From positions 1-56,945 of the forward strand of contig JAEYNX010000033.1 in NCBI GenBank assembly GCA_023412215.1: a stretch of 56,945 nucleotides of DNA, given 5' to 3'. Below the pieces are notes generated by a model. It searched no databases and had not been told where the DNA came from. It was given only the letters and a program-made list of their open reading frames with translations. The first letter of the stretch is position 1, and every line of letters starts with the position of its first letter. A program made the translations under genes and the position numbers. Positions 8,586 through 19,028 of this stretch are shown piece after piece. Origin of the DNA: Bacillota bacterium (GTDB lineage Bacteria > Bacillota > Clostridia > Oscillospirales > Ruminococcaceae).

Positions 8586-9685
8586 CAGCGCACACCTCCG
8601 TTTAAGGTTACAATGACCGGCTGGCCGCCCTTGGGCGCCCACACACGGTCCACGTTGGGTTCAATCACGCGGATGGCGCATTCCTCACTCGCGATATAAA
8701 CCATATCATCCTTTTCGCCCACCACCATCGAGCGCAGCTTTAAACGGTCGTTTAACGCCATCATGCCGCCCTCAAAGCCGAGCAGGATGGAAAACGGGCC
8801 GGTGATCAGCAGGCTTGCGAAGGCGTTTCTTAAGTAGGTGATGCGGGCCTTCTCCTCTGCGGGCAGAAGGTCGATCTCCTTCCAGAAGGGCGCGGCGATC
8901 ACACCGGCGGCCTCCTCGAGGGTAAGGCCTACCTTGCGTATAAGGTAATCTAGGATATAGGTAATCGCTTCGGTGTCGGTGCGCAGGGTGCACTTATAGC
9001 CGAACATCTCGATCGTACGGCGGTTTGCATCGTACGAAGAAATCTCTCCGTTATGTACGATGGTGTAGTCGAGCAGCGCGAAGGGGTGTGCGCCGCCCCA
9101 CCAGCCGGGGGTATTTGTGGGGTAACGGCCGTGCGCCGTCCAGCAGTAGCCCTCGTATTCATCCAGACGGTAGTACTCGCCCACGTCCTCGGGGAAGCCC
9201 ACGGCTTTGAATACGCCCATGTTTTTGCCGCTGGAGAAGATAAACGCGCCGGGTATCTTGGTATTGACCTCCATCACCACCTGCGCCACGAACTCTTTTT
9301 CGTCCACAAGGCTCTCTTCCAGCTTCTTGGGAAGCGGCGAGAGGAAATACCGCCAGATGAGCGGCTCGTTCTTGATGACGGGCATCTTCTTTACGGGGAT
9401 CTCGGAGCAGTCGGCAATCTCGAACCGCTTCTCGAGGTATTCCTCGCAGGCCTTCTTGGCGGCCTTGCCGTCGTAGAAGATGTGAAACGCGTAAAGCTCT
9501 TTGTGCTTCGGGTAGATGCCGTAGCCGGCGAAGCCGCCGCCCAGACCGTTTGAGCGGTCGTGCATGGTGGCGATGGACTTGATGACGCCCTCGCCGCTTA
9601 GGCGCTTGCCGCTTTTTGAGAAGATTCCCGAAATGGCGCAGCCCGACGGGATTCTAACCTCGCCTTCTCTTGGAATAGTCTGCAT
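8585..9685 (-). CDS. gltB: glutamate synthase glutaminase (class II amidotransferase) domain protein
   Basis: 366 residues. This is the N-terminal third of classical GltB as a separate gene. It releases ammonia from glutamine. The likely nucleophile is Cys16 in PSGCAISGIF, so the first fifteen residues would have to be removed, as in other Ntn amidotransferases with a propeptide. Other family marks are AHGRYPTNTPGWWGGAHPF and the VHNGEISSYDANRR loop. First gene of the five-gene minus-strand operon. The start at 9685 is preferred to 9706 because a GGAGG-AAAGAGAGAG stretch then serves as the ribosome site. The promoter seems to lie about 480 bases upstream. Confidence 0.93.
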   Translation of the reverse strand: MQTIPREGEVRIPSGCAISGIFSKSGKRLSGEGVIKSIATMHDRSNGLGGGFAGYGIYPKHKELYAFHIFYDGKAAKKACEEYLEKRFEIADCSEIPVKKMPVIKNEPLIWRYFLSPLPKKLEESLVDEKEFVAQVVMEVNTKIPGAFIFSSGKNMGVFKAVGFPEDVGEYYRLDEYEGYCWTAHGRYPTNTPGWWGGAHPFALLDYTIVHNGEISSYDANRRTIEMFGYKCTLRTDTEAITYILDYLIRKVGLTLEEAAGVIAAPFWKEIDLLPAEEKARITYLRNAFASLLITGPFSILLGFEGGMMALNDRLKLRSMVVGEKDDMVYIASEECAIRVIEPNVDRVWAPKGGQPVIVTLNGGVR

Positions 9686-9989
9686 GGTACTCTCTCTTTC
9701 CTCCAACGCTAAATATACGCTGCGTCATACCCTTCCTAATATATAAGACATTTTTCAAGCTTTTTTTCGTGTTTTTAGAGAAAAAAAGAGAACAACGCTT
9801 ATCGGTTTACGGAAACAGGCATAAAACACTCTACACCGTTTGCACCCCGATGGTGCCGTCGCCCCGTTGGCGGGCAACCTTTCATTTGCTTTTCCCTGTG
9901 TAACGACTAATTTTGCCGTACGCACCAATGATATGCATACAACCTTACCCCTGCCATGTACAATAGAACAACTGCCAAAGACAATAATA

Positions 9990-10011
9990 AGCCGAACTCA
10001 GAGTGTCGGCT
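9990..10011 (-). terminator. second hairpin in the glutamate synthase leader
   Basis: AGCCGA and TCGGCT pair around a ten-base loop and are followed on the minus strand by TATTATTGTCTTT. It is weak but terminator-like and lies between the promoter at 10167-10194 and the first gene. Apart from this, the hairpin at 10093-10153 and a weak A/T stem near 9769-9797, no gene is seen in 9686-10166. Confidence 0.4.
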
Positions 10012-10092
10012 GACAGCCCGCCCGGTTGCCCGGCCAGGATTACTCGTAAAGCCAGCTGCCGCACGTGTATGCAAACAGCAAAACAATTAATA

Positions 10093-10153
10093 AAGGGCGC
10101 TCATCAACAGGGTGCGTGGTAATTGTTACCCGTACTCATTGATGAACGCCCTT
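10093..10153 (-). terminator. strong hairpin just after the glutamate synthase promoter
   Basis: A 15-position stem, AAGGGCG/CGCCCTT plus TCATCAA/TTGATGA with one mismatch, encloses a further GGTAA/TTACC hairpin. On the minus strand it is followed by TTTATTAATTGTTTT. It begins about seven bases after the predicted transcription start. Either most transcripts stop here, giving a roughly 75-base RNA, or it is an attenuator for the operon. Confidence 0.6.
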
Positions 10154-10166
10154 GTTCACTTCTTAC

Positions 10167-10194
10167 ATTATACATTACAATTATACATTGTCAA
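10167..10194 (-). promoter_or_regulatory. promoter reading toward the glutamate synthase operon
   Basis: TTGACA (10189-10194) and TATAAT (10167-10172) on the minus strand are separated by 16 bases, a near-consensus sigma-A promoter. It is divergent from the glnN promoter, 138 bases away. Confidence 0.75.
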
Positions 10195-10331
10195 GTAATT
10201 TGAATGTGATTGAAATATTTGCTGCAATATATACAAACAATTACCGCAGAAAATTCGAGGTTATGCCGATTTTTATTAATTTATATGCAAGACAAGCCCA
10301 AATATCCTGCAGATTTTTTGCAAAAAAACTG

Positions 10332-10360
10332 TTGACAAAAGAGAGGGGCAAGTATATACT
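10332..10360 (+). promoter_or_regulatory. glnN promoter
   Basis: TTGACA (10332-10337), a 17-base spacer and TATACT (10355-10360): a near-consensus sigma-A promoter. Transcription should begin near 10367, only about ten bases before the terminator hairpin. Confidence 0.85.
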
Positions 10361-10371
10361 AATAACATCAG

Positions 10372-10418
10372 GCAGCGAGGGCGCTGTGGGGATAAACCCA
10401 CGGCGCTCTTTTTGTTTT
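10372..10418 (+). promoter_or_regulatory. glnN leader terminator with competing hairpin (candidate antitermination site)
   Basis: Two folds compete. The terminator pairs 10377-10390 with 10397-10410 (14 pairs, some G-T) around the loop GATAAA, then runs into TTTTTGTTTT. Alternatively GCAGC (10372-10376) pairs with GCTGT (10383-10387) around GAGGGC, leaving GTGGG/CCCAC as a second small hairpin; this uses up the terminator's 5' arm. Two small adjacent hairpins with six-base loops that exclude a terminator are the known design of ANTAR-controlled leaders, but the loops lack the usual A1 of that motif. Confidence 0.6.
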
Positions 10419-10518
10419 GATTTGGTTTCGTACAGGGATAACCAAAGACTGAAGGCGCAATTGTTGCGCGGGCGCGTCTAAGCGCCGCATTACTTTTAAG
10501 ATTGAGAGGTAATCAGGA

Positions 10519-12609
10519 ATGAGCAATGTTCCGGAACTATTCGGCAGCCTTGTGTTTAACGACAAGGCCATGAAGGCTAGGCTTCCGAAGGAAACCTACA
10601 AGGCGTTTAAGAAGTCTGTTGCAGGCGGCAAGGCACTCGATGTGACTGTAGCCAACGTCATCGCCAACGCGATGAAGGATTGGGCGATCGAGAAGGGCGC
10701 GACCCATTTCACCCACTGGTTCCAGCCCATGACCGGCATCACCGCTGAAAAGCACGACAGCTTCATCTCCCCCACCCCGGACGGCCAGGTAATTATGGAG
10801 TTCTCGGGCAAGGAACTCATAAAAGGCGAGCCCGATGCCTCCAGCTTCCCCTCCGGCGGCCTGCGCGCCACCTTCGAGGCGAGAGGCTACACCGCCTGGG
10901 ACCCCACCTCCTACGCGTTTATTAAAGACGGCACGCTGTGCATTCCCACCGCTTTCTGCTCCTACGGCGGCGAAGCGCTGGATAAGAAAACCCCCCTCCT
11001 GCGTTCGATGGACGCCATCGACATTCAGGCCATGCGCATTTTAAAGCTGTTCGGCAACGAGGATGTGGCTCACGTGAAGACCACCGTCGGCCCCGAGCAG
11101 GAGTACTTCCTTATTGACGAAGCACTTTACGAGAAGAGAAAAGACCTCATCTACACCGGCAGAACCCTGTTCGGCGCAAAGCCCCCCAAGGGCCAGGAGC
11201 TCGAAGACCATTACTTCGGCGCCATCCGCCCCAGAGTAGCCGCCTTTATGAAGGAGCTTGACGAGGAGCTGTGGAAGCTCGGTATCCTTGCCAAGACCGA
11301 GCACAACGAGGTTGCCCCCGCACAGCACGAGCTCGCCCCCATCTTCACTACCACCAACATCGCGACCGACCACAATCAGCTCACCATGGAGATGATGAAG
11401 AAGATCGCGCTGCGTCACGGCCTTGTTTGCCTCTTGCACGAGAAGCCCTTCGCAGGCGTAAACGGTTCCGGCAAGCACAACAACTGGTCGATTTCTACCG
11501 ATACCGGTGCCAACCTCTTAGAGCCGGGCGACTCCCCGCTGGAGAACGCACAGTTCTTAACCTTCTTAAGCGCCGTAATCAAAGCGGTAGACGAACATCA
11601 GGATTTACTTAGAATCTCGGTGGCGAGCGCCGCCAACGACCACCGTCTTGGCGCGAACGAAGCACCCCCCGCCATCGTTTCGATGTTCCTCGGCGAAGAG
11701 CTTTCCGCAATCGTGGATTCTATTGTAGACGGCACCGCCTACGACAAGAAGGAAAAGGTTGAGATGCAGATCGGTGTAAACGTTCTGCCCACCTTCCCCA
11801 AGGACACCACCGACAGAAACCGCACCTCGCCCTTTGCCTTCACCGGCAATAAGTTCGAGTTCCGTATGCTCGGCTCGGCGTTCTCGATCTCCGGCCCGAA
11901 CGTAATACTCAACACCATCGTGGCCGAGGCGCTCAAGCAGTTTGCGGATGTGCTGGAGAACGCCTCCGACTTCACCGGCAGCCTCAACAAGCTCATCAAG
12001 GATACCATCAAAGAGCACAGACGCATCATCTTCAACGGCAACAACTACTCCGAGGAGTGGGTTGTAGAGGCCGAGAAGAGAGGGCTCTTAAACTTAAAGA
12101 GCACCCCCGAGGCGCTGCCTTACTTCATCAGCCCCAAGAATATCGCTCTCTTTACCTCTCACAAAGTATTCTCCGAGACCGAGATTCACTCCCGCTACGA
12201 GATCCTGCTCGAGGGCTACAGCAAGCTCATCAACATCGAGGCGCTTGCCATGGCGGATATCGCGAAGAAGGATATTCTGCCCGCTGTGATCAGCTACATC
12301 AACGAGCTGAGCAATACCGCCGTTGCAAAGAAGAGCGTTTCGAGCGCGATTACCTGCGACGTGGAAGAGAAGCTCATCACCAAGCTCTCGAACCTTGCAT
12401 CCTGCCTGTATAAGAAGCTCGAGACTTTGGATGCCGTTACCCTTGACGTGAAGAACTACAGCGAAAGCCTTGAGCTCGCTCAGTTCTACAAAGACAGTGT
12501 GATTCCCGCAATGGTTGAGCTGCGTGCGGTAGCCGATGAGCTGGAAAGCCTCACCGCGAAGAAGTACTGGCCGTTCCCGACCTACGGCGACCTGCTGTTC
12601 TACGCATAA
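10519..12609 (+). CDS. glnN: glutamine synthetase type III
   Basis: 696 residues, the size of GSIII enzymes found in Bacteroides, cyanobacteria and clostridia and clearly longer than GSI. The N-terminus (MSNVPELFGSLVFNDKAMKARLPKETYK) and the GPEQEYFLID, KTEHNEVAPAQHELAPIF, GVNGSGKHNNWSISTDTG and RLGANEAPPAIVSMFLG segments fit GSIII. It makes glutamine from glutamate, ammonia and ATP and forms large double-ring oligomers in known cases. The ATG at 10519 has GAGAGG upstream. It has its own promoter and an attenuator-like leader, and is followed by amt-PII on the same strand. Confidence 0.97.
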   Translation: MSNVPELFGSLVFNDKAMKARLPKETYKAFKKSVAGGKALDVTVANVIANAMKDWAIEKGATHFTHWFQPMTGITAEKHDSFISPTPDGQVIMEFSGKELIKGEPDASSFPSGGLRATFEARGYTAWDPTSYAFIKDGTLCIPTAFCSYGGEALDKKTPLLRSMDAIDIQAMRILKLFGNEDVAHVKTTVGPEQEYFLIDEALYEKRKDLIYTGRTLFGAKPPKGQELEDHYFGAIRPRVAAFMKELDEELWKLGILAKTEHNEVAPAQHELAPIFTTTNIATDHNQLTMEMMKKIALRHGLVCLLHEKPFAGVNGSGKHNNWSISTDTGANLLEPGDSPLENAQFLTFLSAVIKAVDEHQDLLRISVASAANDHRLGANEAPPAIVSMFLGEELSAIVDSIVDGTAYDKKEKVEMQIGVNVLPTFPKDTTDRNRTSPFAFTGNKFEFRMLGSAFSISGPNVILNTIVAEALKQFADVLENASDFTGSLNKLIKDTIKEHRRIIFNGNNYSEEWVVEAEKRGLLNLKSTPEALPYFISPKNIALFTSHKVFSETEIHSRYEILLEGYSKLINIEALAMADIAKKDILPAVISYINELSNTAVAKKSVSSAITCDVEEKLITKLSNLASCLYKKLETLDAVTLDVKNYSESLELAQFYKDSVIPAMVELRAVADELESLTAKKYWPFPTYGDLLFYA

Positions 12610-12623
12610 GTTGTTGTTTTATC

Positions 12624-12700
12624 ATGGCGTCTGTGCGGTGGGGATACCGCGCAGACACCATATAAAGATGGTTTTGATGCTTTCTGGGGATAGTTAGCAT
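12624..12700 (+). promoter_or_regulatory. tandem hairpins with identical GGGGAT loops in the amt-PII leader
   Basis: Hairpin 1 (12624-12661): 15 pairs and one mismatch, with loop GGGGAT closed by T-A. Hairpin 2 (12677-12700): ATGCT/AGCAT, two mismatches, then CT/AG, again with loop GGGGAT closed by T-A. Neither is followed by a T run. The same TGGGGATA string lies in the glnN leader hairpin. Paired six-base-loop hairpins before a nitrogen gene suggest a protein- or RNA-binding site. No promoter was clearly identified here, so glnN and amt-PII may be cotranscribed. Confidence 0.6.
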
Positions 12701-12753
12701 TAAAATATAAACCTTTGCGTCATTTAAGCAAGTATATGAGGAGGAGTTATTTT

Positions 12754-14445
12754 ATGACAGAAGTATTTTCTACTTCTAATACCATCTGGCTACTGGTTGG
12801 CGCCGCGTTGGTATTCTTCATGCAGGCTGGCTTTGCGATGGTTGAAACCGGCTTTACCCGCGCAAAAAACGCCGGTAACATCGTAATGAAAAACCTGATG
12901 GACTTTTCCATCGGCGCACCGATCTACTGGATCGTCGGCTTCGGCATCATGTTCGGAGCAGGCAACGGCTTCTTTGGCTGGTTTGACTTTTTCTCCCGCG
13001 GCGACTACTCCCACGTAGTTGCGGGGTATCAGGTACCCACACTGGCATACCTTATCTTCCAAACCGTGTTCTGCGCCACCGCCGCGACCATTGTTTCGGG
13101 CGCCATGGCGGAAAGAACCAAGTTCTCGGCATACTGCATCTACAGCTTTGCGATCAGCGCCGTGGTTTACCCCATCTCGGGCCACTGGGTATGGGGCGGC
13201 GGCTGGCTTGCACAGCTTGGCTTCCATGACTTTGCCGGTTCCACCGTCGTTCATATGGTAGGCGGTATCGCCGCACTGATCGGCGCTTCGTTCCTTGGCC
13301 CGCGTATCGGCAAGTACGACAAAAACGGCAAGCCCAAGGCTATCCCCGGCCACAGCATCACCCTTGGCGCACTCGGCGTGTTCATTCTCTGGTTCGGCTG
13401 GTTCGGGTTCAACCCCGCTTCCACCATCGCGGCGGAAGGCTTTGAGGGCCTGATGGGCCACATCTTCGTAACCACCAACCTCGCTGCCGCAGTAGGCGCT
13501 TGCTCCACCATGATCTTTACCTGGATCCGCTACAAAAAGCCCGATGTTTCGATGACCTTAAACGGCACCCTCGCAGGCTTAGTTGCCATTACGGCGGGCT
13601 GCGACGCGGTTTCTCCCATCGGTGCCGCCATCATCGGTTTACTCGCGGGCATTATCGTAGTGCTTGCGGTTGAGTTCTTCGACAAGGTTGTTAAAATCGA
13701 CGACCCGGTTGGCGCCATCAGCGTTCACGGTGTCTGCGGTGCTTTCGGTACCCTGTGTGTAGGCTTATTTGCCACCGACGGCGGCCTCTTCTACGGCGGC
13801 GGCTTCGCGTACCTTGGCAAGCAGGCGCTCGGCGTGGTTTCGGTAATGGCTTGGGTGGTTGTTACCATGTTAATTATCTTCTTTGTGATTAAAAAGACAG
13901 TTGGTCTTCGTGTTTCCAAGGCCGAAGAGATCGTAGGCCTCGACGTGGAAGAGCACGGCCTCGTAAGCGCTTACGCAGACTTTATGCCTGTTGTTTCTTC
14001 GCTTGACGATGCCGAGGCTGCCGTAACCGGCAGTGTACCGATGGAGACGGCTGTTCCCGTAAAGGTAATCGACACAGCGCCCGTTGACGGTGTGAAGATG
14101 ACCAACGTAGTAATCCTCATGAATCAAAATAGATTTGAAGCGCTCAAGACGGCGCTAAATGACATCGGCGTAACGGGCATTACCGTAACCCAGGTGCTTG
14201 GCTGCGGCCAGCAGAAGGGTGCCTCGGAACTTTACAGAGGCGTGCCGGTTGAGATGACCCTGCTGCCCAAGATCAAGGTGGAGGTCGTTGTGTGCAAGGT
14301 TCCTGTTTCGCAGGTTGTCGAGACCACGAAGAAGGTGCTTTACACCGGCCACATCGGCGACGGCAAGATCTTTGTTTACGACGTAGAGAACGTCATCAAG
14401 GTTCGCACCGGCGAAGAGGGCTACGCGGCGCTGCAGGATGAATAA
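12754..14445 (+). CDS. amt: ammonium transporter fused to a PII signalling protein
   Basis: 563 residues. Residues 1 to about 405 are an Amt channel with eleven membrane helices; ammonium-channel hallmarks include MQAGFAMVETGFTRAKN, SGHWVWGGGWLAQLGFHDFAGS and DDPVGAISVHGVCGAFGTL. After a linker, residues from about 448 form a complete PII (GlnB/GlnK) domain: VKMTNVVILMNQNRFEALK, a T-loop GCGQQKGASELYRG with the conserved tyrosine, LPKIKVEVVV and GDGKIFVYDVENVIKVRTGE. In separate proteins GlnK plugs the Amt pore when nitrogen is plentiful; here the gate is covalently attached. The start at 12754 has GAGGAGGAG seven bases upstream. That same ribosome site is complementary to the candidate small RNA at 49608-49725. 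Confidence 0.96.
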   Translation: MTEVFSTSNTIWLLVGAALVFFMQAGFAMVETGFTRAKNAGNIVMKNLMDFSIGAPIYWIVGFGIMFGAGNGFFGWFDFFSRGDYSHVVAGYQVPTLAYLIFQTVFCATAATIVSGAMAERTKFSAYCIYSFAISAVVYPISGHWVWGGGWLAQLGFHDFAGSTVVHMVGGIAALIGASFLGPRIGKYDKNGKPKAIPGHSITLGALGVFILWFGWFGFNPASTIAAEGFEGLMGHIFVTTNLAAAVGACSTMIFTWIRYKKPDVSMTLNGTLAGLVAITAGCDAVSPIGAAIIGLLAGIIVVLAVEFFDKVVKIDDPVGAISVHGVCGAFGTLCVGLFATDGGLFYGGGFAYLGKQALGVVSVMAWVVVTMLIIFFVIKKTVGLRVSKAEEIVGLDVEEHGLVSAYADFMPVVSSLDDAEAAVTGSVPMETAVPVKVIDTAPVDGVKMTNVVILMNQNRFEALKTALNDIGVTGITVTQVLGCGQQKGASELYRGVPVEMTLLPKIKVEVVVCKVPVSQVVETTKKVLYTGHIGDGKIFVYDVENVIKVRTGEEGYAALQDE

Positions 14446-14556
14446 TCTTCGCGGAACATCTCATTTCTACCTTATACTTATTTCAATTATTTCCTATTGA
14501 AATTAGTATTATTACCCTGCTTACTTCTTTTTATCCCTGTTTACTATAAAATGATG

Positions 14557-14594
14557 CGTGAAAGCGGCTGCTGTGATGGGCGGCCGCTTTCACG
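14557..14594 (+). terminator. hairpin downstream of amt-PII
   Basis: A 12-base perfect stem (CGTGAAAGCGGC with its complement) and a 14-base loop. The sequence after it (TTGGTAAAAAAATTC) lacks a good T run, so it may stabilise the 3' end rather than terminate. It lies at the junction with the AT-rich TAC island. Confidence 0.5.
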
Positions 14595-14673
14595 TTGGTA
14601 AAAAAATTCTCCATTTCTCGCTTGTGACGAAGGAAATGAAGAATAATACAATGGCCATTCAATCATGGTTGAG

Positions 14674-15147
14674 CTATGCCTTATTAGTTGAAGGATCGTT
14701 AGTAGAAGCTTTATCAGCACTTTTTTTCTCGTTCATAGCGACGATATTCAGCATGGGAAGTACCACTTTTCCACCATTAAAAACCTGTGAGGAAATACTG
14801 ATGATAGTAGCACGCGCTACAGAATAAAGAGCGGTAGAACCATTGATAGACAGCATACTTTTAAAGACATTTTCATCCGTTTCAATAGGGGTTATAAAGC
14901 ACCCTTCAATATCTAAGTGTAAAATGAATGCTCTTTCATCTTGTTTAAGTTCTAAATTGACTGAGAGAGTAATAATACCAAATCGTTCCTCGTTTTGCTC
15001 CCTGATATCATAAATATCATAATCAACATCTAAATTTCGACTATCTAATGATTTATCATTGAATGCAACAAAATCATTTTTAATGGTAAGATTGAGAATT
15101 CTATTACCGATAAATTGAAAAGGAGCAGCTAATTCTTTTGTATCCAT
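14674..15147 (-). CDS. SecB-like chaperone of a toxin-antitoxin-chaperone system
   Basis: 157 residues. The C-terminal half (VARATIISISSQVFNGGKVVLPMLNIVAM, about 110-138) matches the conserved end of SecB and SecB-like chaperones, preceded by the SecB-type beta-strand region (ITLSVNLEL, FILHLDIEGCF). SecB itself is a protein-export chaperone mainly of Proteobacteria; solitary SecB-like proteins next to a HigBA pair are the mark of TAC modules, where the chaperone stabilises the antitoxin. It starts five bases after the antitoxin stop on the same strand. The gene is AT-rich compared with its surroundings, suggesting transfer. The functional role is inferred from order and similarity. Confidence 0.8.
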   Translation of the reverse strand: MDTKELAAPFQFIGNRILNLTIKNDFVAFNDKSLDSRNLDVDYDIYDIREQNEERFGIITLSVNLELKQDERAFILHLDIEGCFITPIETDENVFKSMLSINGSTALYSVARATIISISSQVFNGGKVVLPMLNIVAMNEKKSADKASTNDPSTNKA

Positions 15148-15152
15148 AGTCT

Positions 15153-15563
15153 TTACCCCGCATTTGGCAGCGAAGCCGCCGGTGTTAGGCTATTATACTC
15201 TTTATTTCCTTCACATTCCTGATTGCCGTATGAATACTGGTCGAAATACGAAATGCAATTTTCATATTCTTCTGATGCCGGCTTAATAATAATATCAAAT
15301 GACAGTTCAAGCTTTTCGCAAATTTCCGCAATGGTATTAATGGTATAATTATAGTCTTGGCTTTCCCACTTAGAAACCATGGACTGTGAAACGCCCATCA
15401 TATTGGCAAATTCCTTTTGAGTCATTTTAAGTTCCAGCCGCTTTTCCGCGATTGCAAGAGAGATGTCTGAAAGAACCTTGGCTGCATAGATGTCAGCCTT
15501 TGAAAGATACGGTAAAAATTCTTCCAACAGATTAGAAATTGGCTCCGGCTTAGCGATGTTCAT
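15153..15563 (-). CDS. HigA-type antitoxin with HTH_XRE domain and C-terminal extension
   Basis: 136 residues. A helix-turn-helix of the Xre/Cro type lies at about 38-92 (KMTQKEFANMMGVSQSMVSKWESQDYNYTINTIAEICEKLE). Beyond it runs a tail of about 44 residues containing EEYENCISYFDQYSYGNQE, a likely chaperone-addiction segment as found in TAC antitoxins. The last residues (SLTPAASLPNAG) are encoded by a GC-rich hairpin unlike the rest of the gene. Its ATG overlaps the toxin stop (ATGA), with GGAGGT inside the toxin 3' end, so toxin and antitoxin are coupled. It probably represses its own promoter at the palindrome 15993-16012. Confidence 0.88.
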   Translation of the reverse strand: MNIAKPEPISNLLEEFLPYLSKADIYAAKVLSDISLAIAEKRLELKMTQKEFANMMGVSQSMVSKWESQDYNYTINTIAEICEKLELSFDIIIKPASEEYENCISYFDQYSYGNQECEGNKEYNSLTPAASLPNAG

Positions 15564-15970
15564 AATCTACCTCCAAGCTTCCGATATTGTTCCAGTCGGC
15601 TTAATGCGAGTGGAATCATTTTTGTATAATTAGTTGTTCTTTTACCCTCCTTTTCAAAGAATGCGAGGGTAAAAACATTTACATTGGGTTCATATGAAAA
15701 CAGAATTCGTATGTTAAATTGTTTACCAATAAGACGCATGGAAAAAAGGTTGGGTGCACCTTGCAGTTTTTCAAAAGCCCTAAGATTAATCGCTTCCAGC
15801 CCAAGCTTGCTGAGTTGTTTCGTACACTTAATAAAACACTTGAAAAACTCATTTTCAAAGCCTTTACAAAGTACAAGAGAGCGGATTTCAGCCTTACATT
15901 CCGGCAGAATTATTATATTGTTTAGTTGTAGTTGGGCTTCAAGCCATTGAAAGAGCTGACTATCATCCAT
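15560..15970 (-). CDS. HigB/RelE-type toxin
   Basis: 136 residues with the RelE/HigB (Gp49-like) pattern: a helical N-terminal region, then KLQGAPNLFSMRLIGKQFNIRILFSYEPNVNVFTLAFFEKEGKRTTNY, the beta-sheet core with basic residues typical of ribosome-dependent mRNA endonucleases of this class. It is the first gene of the island, toxin before antitoxin, as usual for higBA. The ATG at 15970 has GAGGG seven bases upstream. Activity as an RNase is known for the family, not shown here. Confidence 0.85.
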   Translation of the reverse strand: MDDSQLFQWLEAQLQLNNIIILPECKAEIRSLVLCKGFENEFFKCFIKCTKQLSKLGLEAINLRAFEKLQGAPNLFSMRLIGKQFNIRILFSYEPNVNVFTLAFFEKEGKRTTNYTKMIPLALSRLEQYRKLGGRL

Positions 15971-15989
15971 TAGTATGCCCTCAATTCAC

Positions 15990-16018
15990 AGTATATTACT
16001 TATAAGTAATATTGGCAA
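15990..16018 (-). promoter_or_regulatory. TAC promoter with palindromic operator
   Basis: On the minus strand TTGCCA (16013-16018), a 17-base spacer and TATACT (15990-15995). The spacer holds a perfect 20-base palindrome (15993-16012; half ATATTACTTA), which is the expected place for antitoxin autorepression. The stretch 16019-16277 is AT-rich with no gene seen. Confidence 0.8.
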
Positions 16019-16277
16019 CTTAAATTTTTTAAAAATAGTATTTGCTTATAGATGTATGGCTATATATTGTATATGCAATGAAATTTAATCGTAGCCGTAA
16101 GATGAAAATCTCAGAAATTAAACAATTATACATTATTATAAAATATTTGGACTATTTTAGCAACAATGATTGAGGTTGTAGCAACTTTTATTTTTGAAAA
16201 ATAATATAAGAAATTCTTAATAGATGAAAATTACAAAATATTTAAAAATTTATCTGGAAAAATAAAAACGGATTTGC

Positions 16278-16344
16278 TATAATAAATTGATGTCTGAGTT
16301 TTTGCAGGCTATGCTTAATTACTGCGCTTTTTCGCAGTTTTTAT
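16278..16344 (+). promoter_or_regulatory. ppdK extended -10 promoter and leader terminator hairpin
   Basis: TGCTATAAT (16275-16283) is an extended -10 element without a good -35. About forty bases into the leader, ACTGCG (16321-16326) pairs with CGCAGT (16333-16338) around CTTTTT and runs into TTTTTAT, a compact intrinsic terminator before the ppdK ribosome site. It may attenuate ppdK. Confidence 0.55.
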
Positions 16345-16370
16345 ACCCGCATATTATTTCAGGAGGTAGA

Positions 16371-19007
<2,637 letters not shown>

Positions 19008-19028
19008 TTTTACTACCTGAAATAGTAG

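Noticed and set aside
10372..12700. Canonical ANTAR RNA motif before glnN and amt
   Set aside because: The six-base loops (GAGGGC, GATAAA, GGGGAT) lack the A at position 1 expected with G at position 4, so the canonical motif is not claimed, only a variant arrangement.
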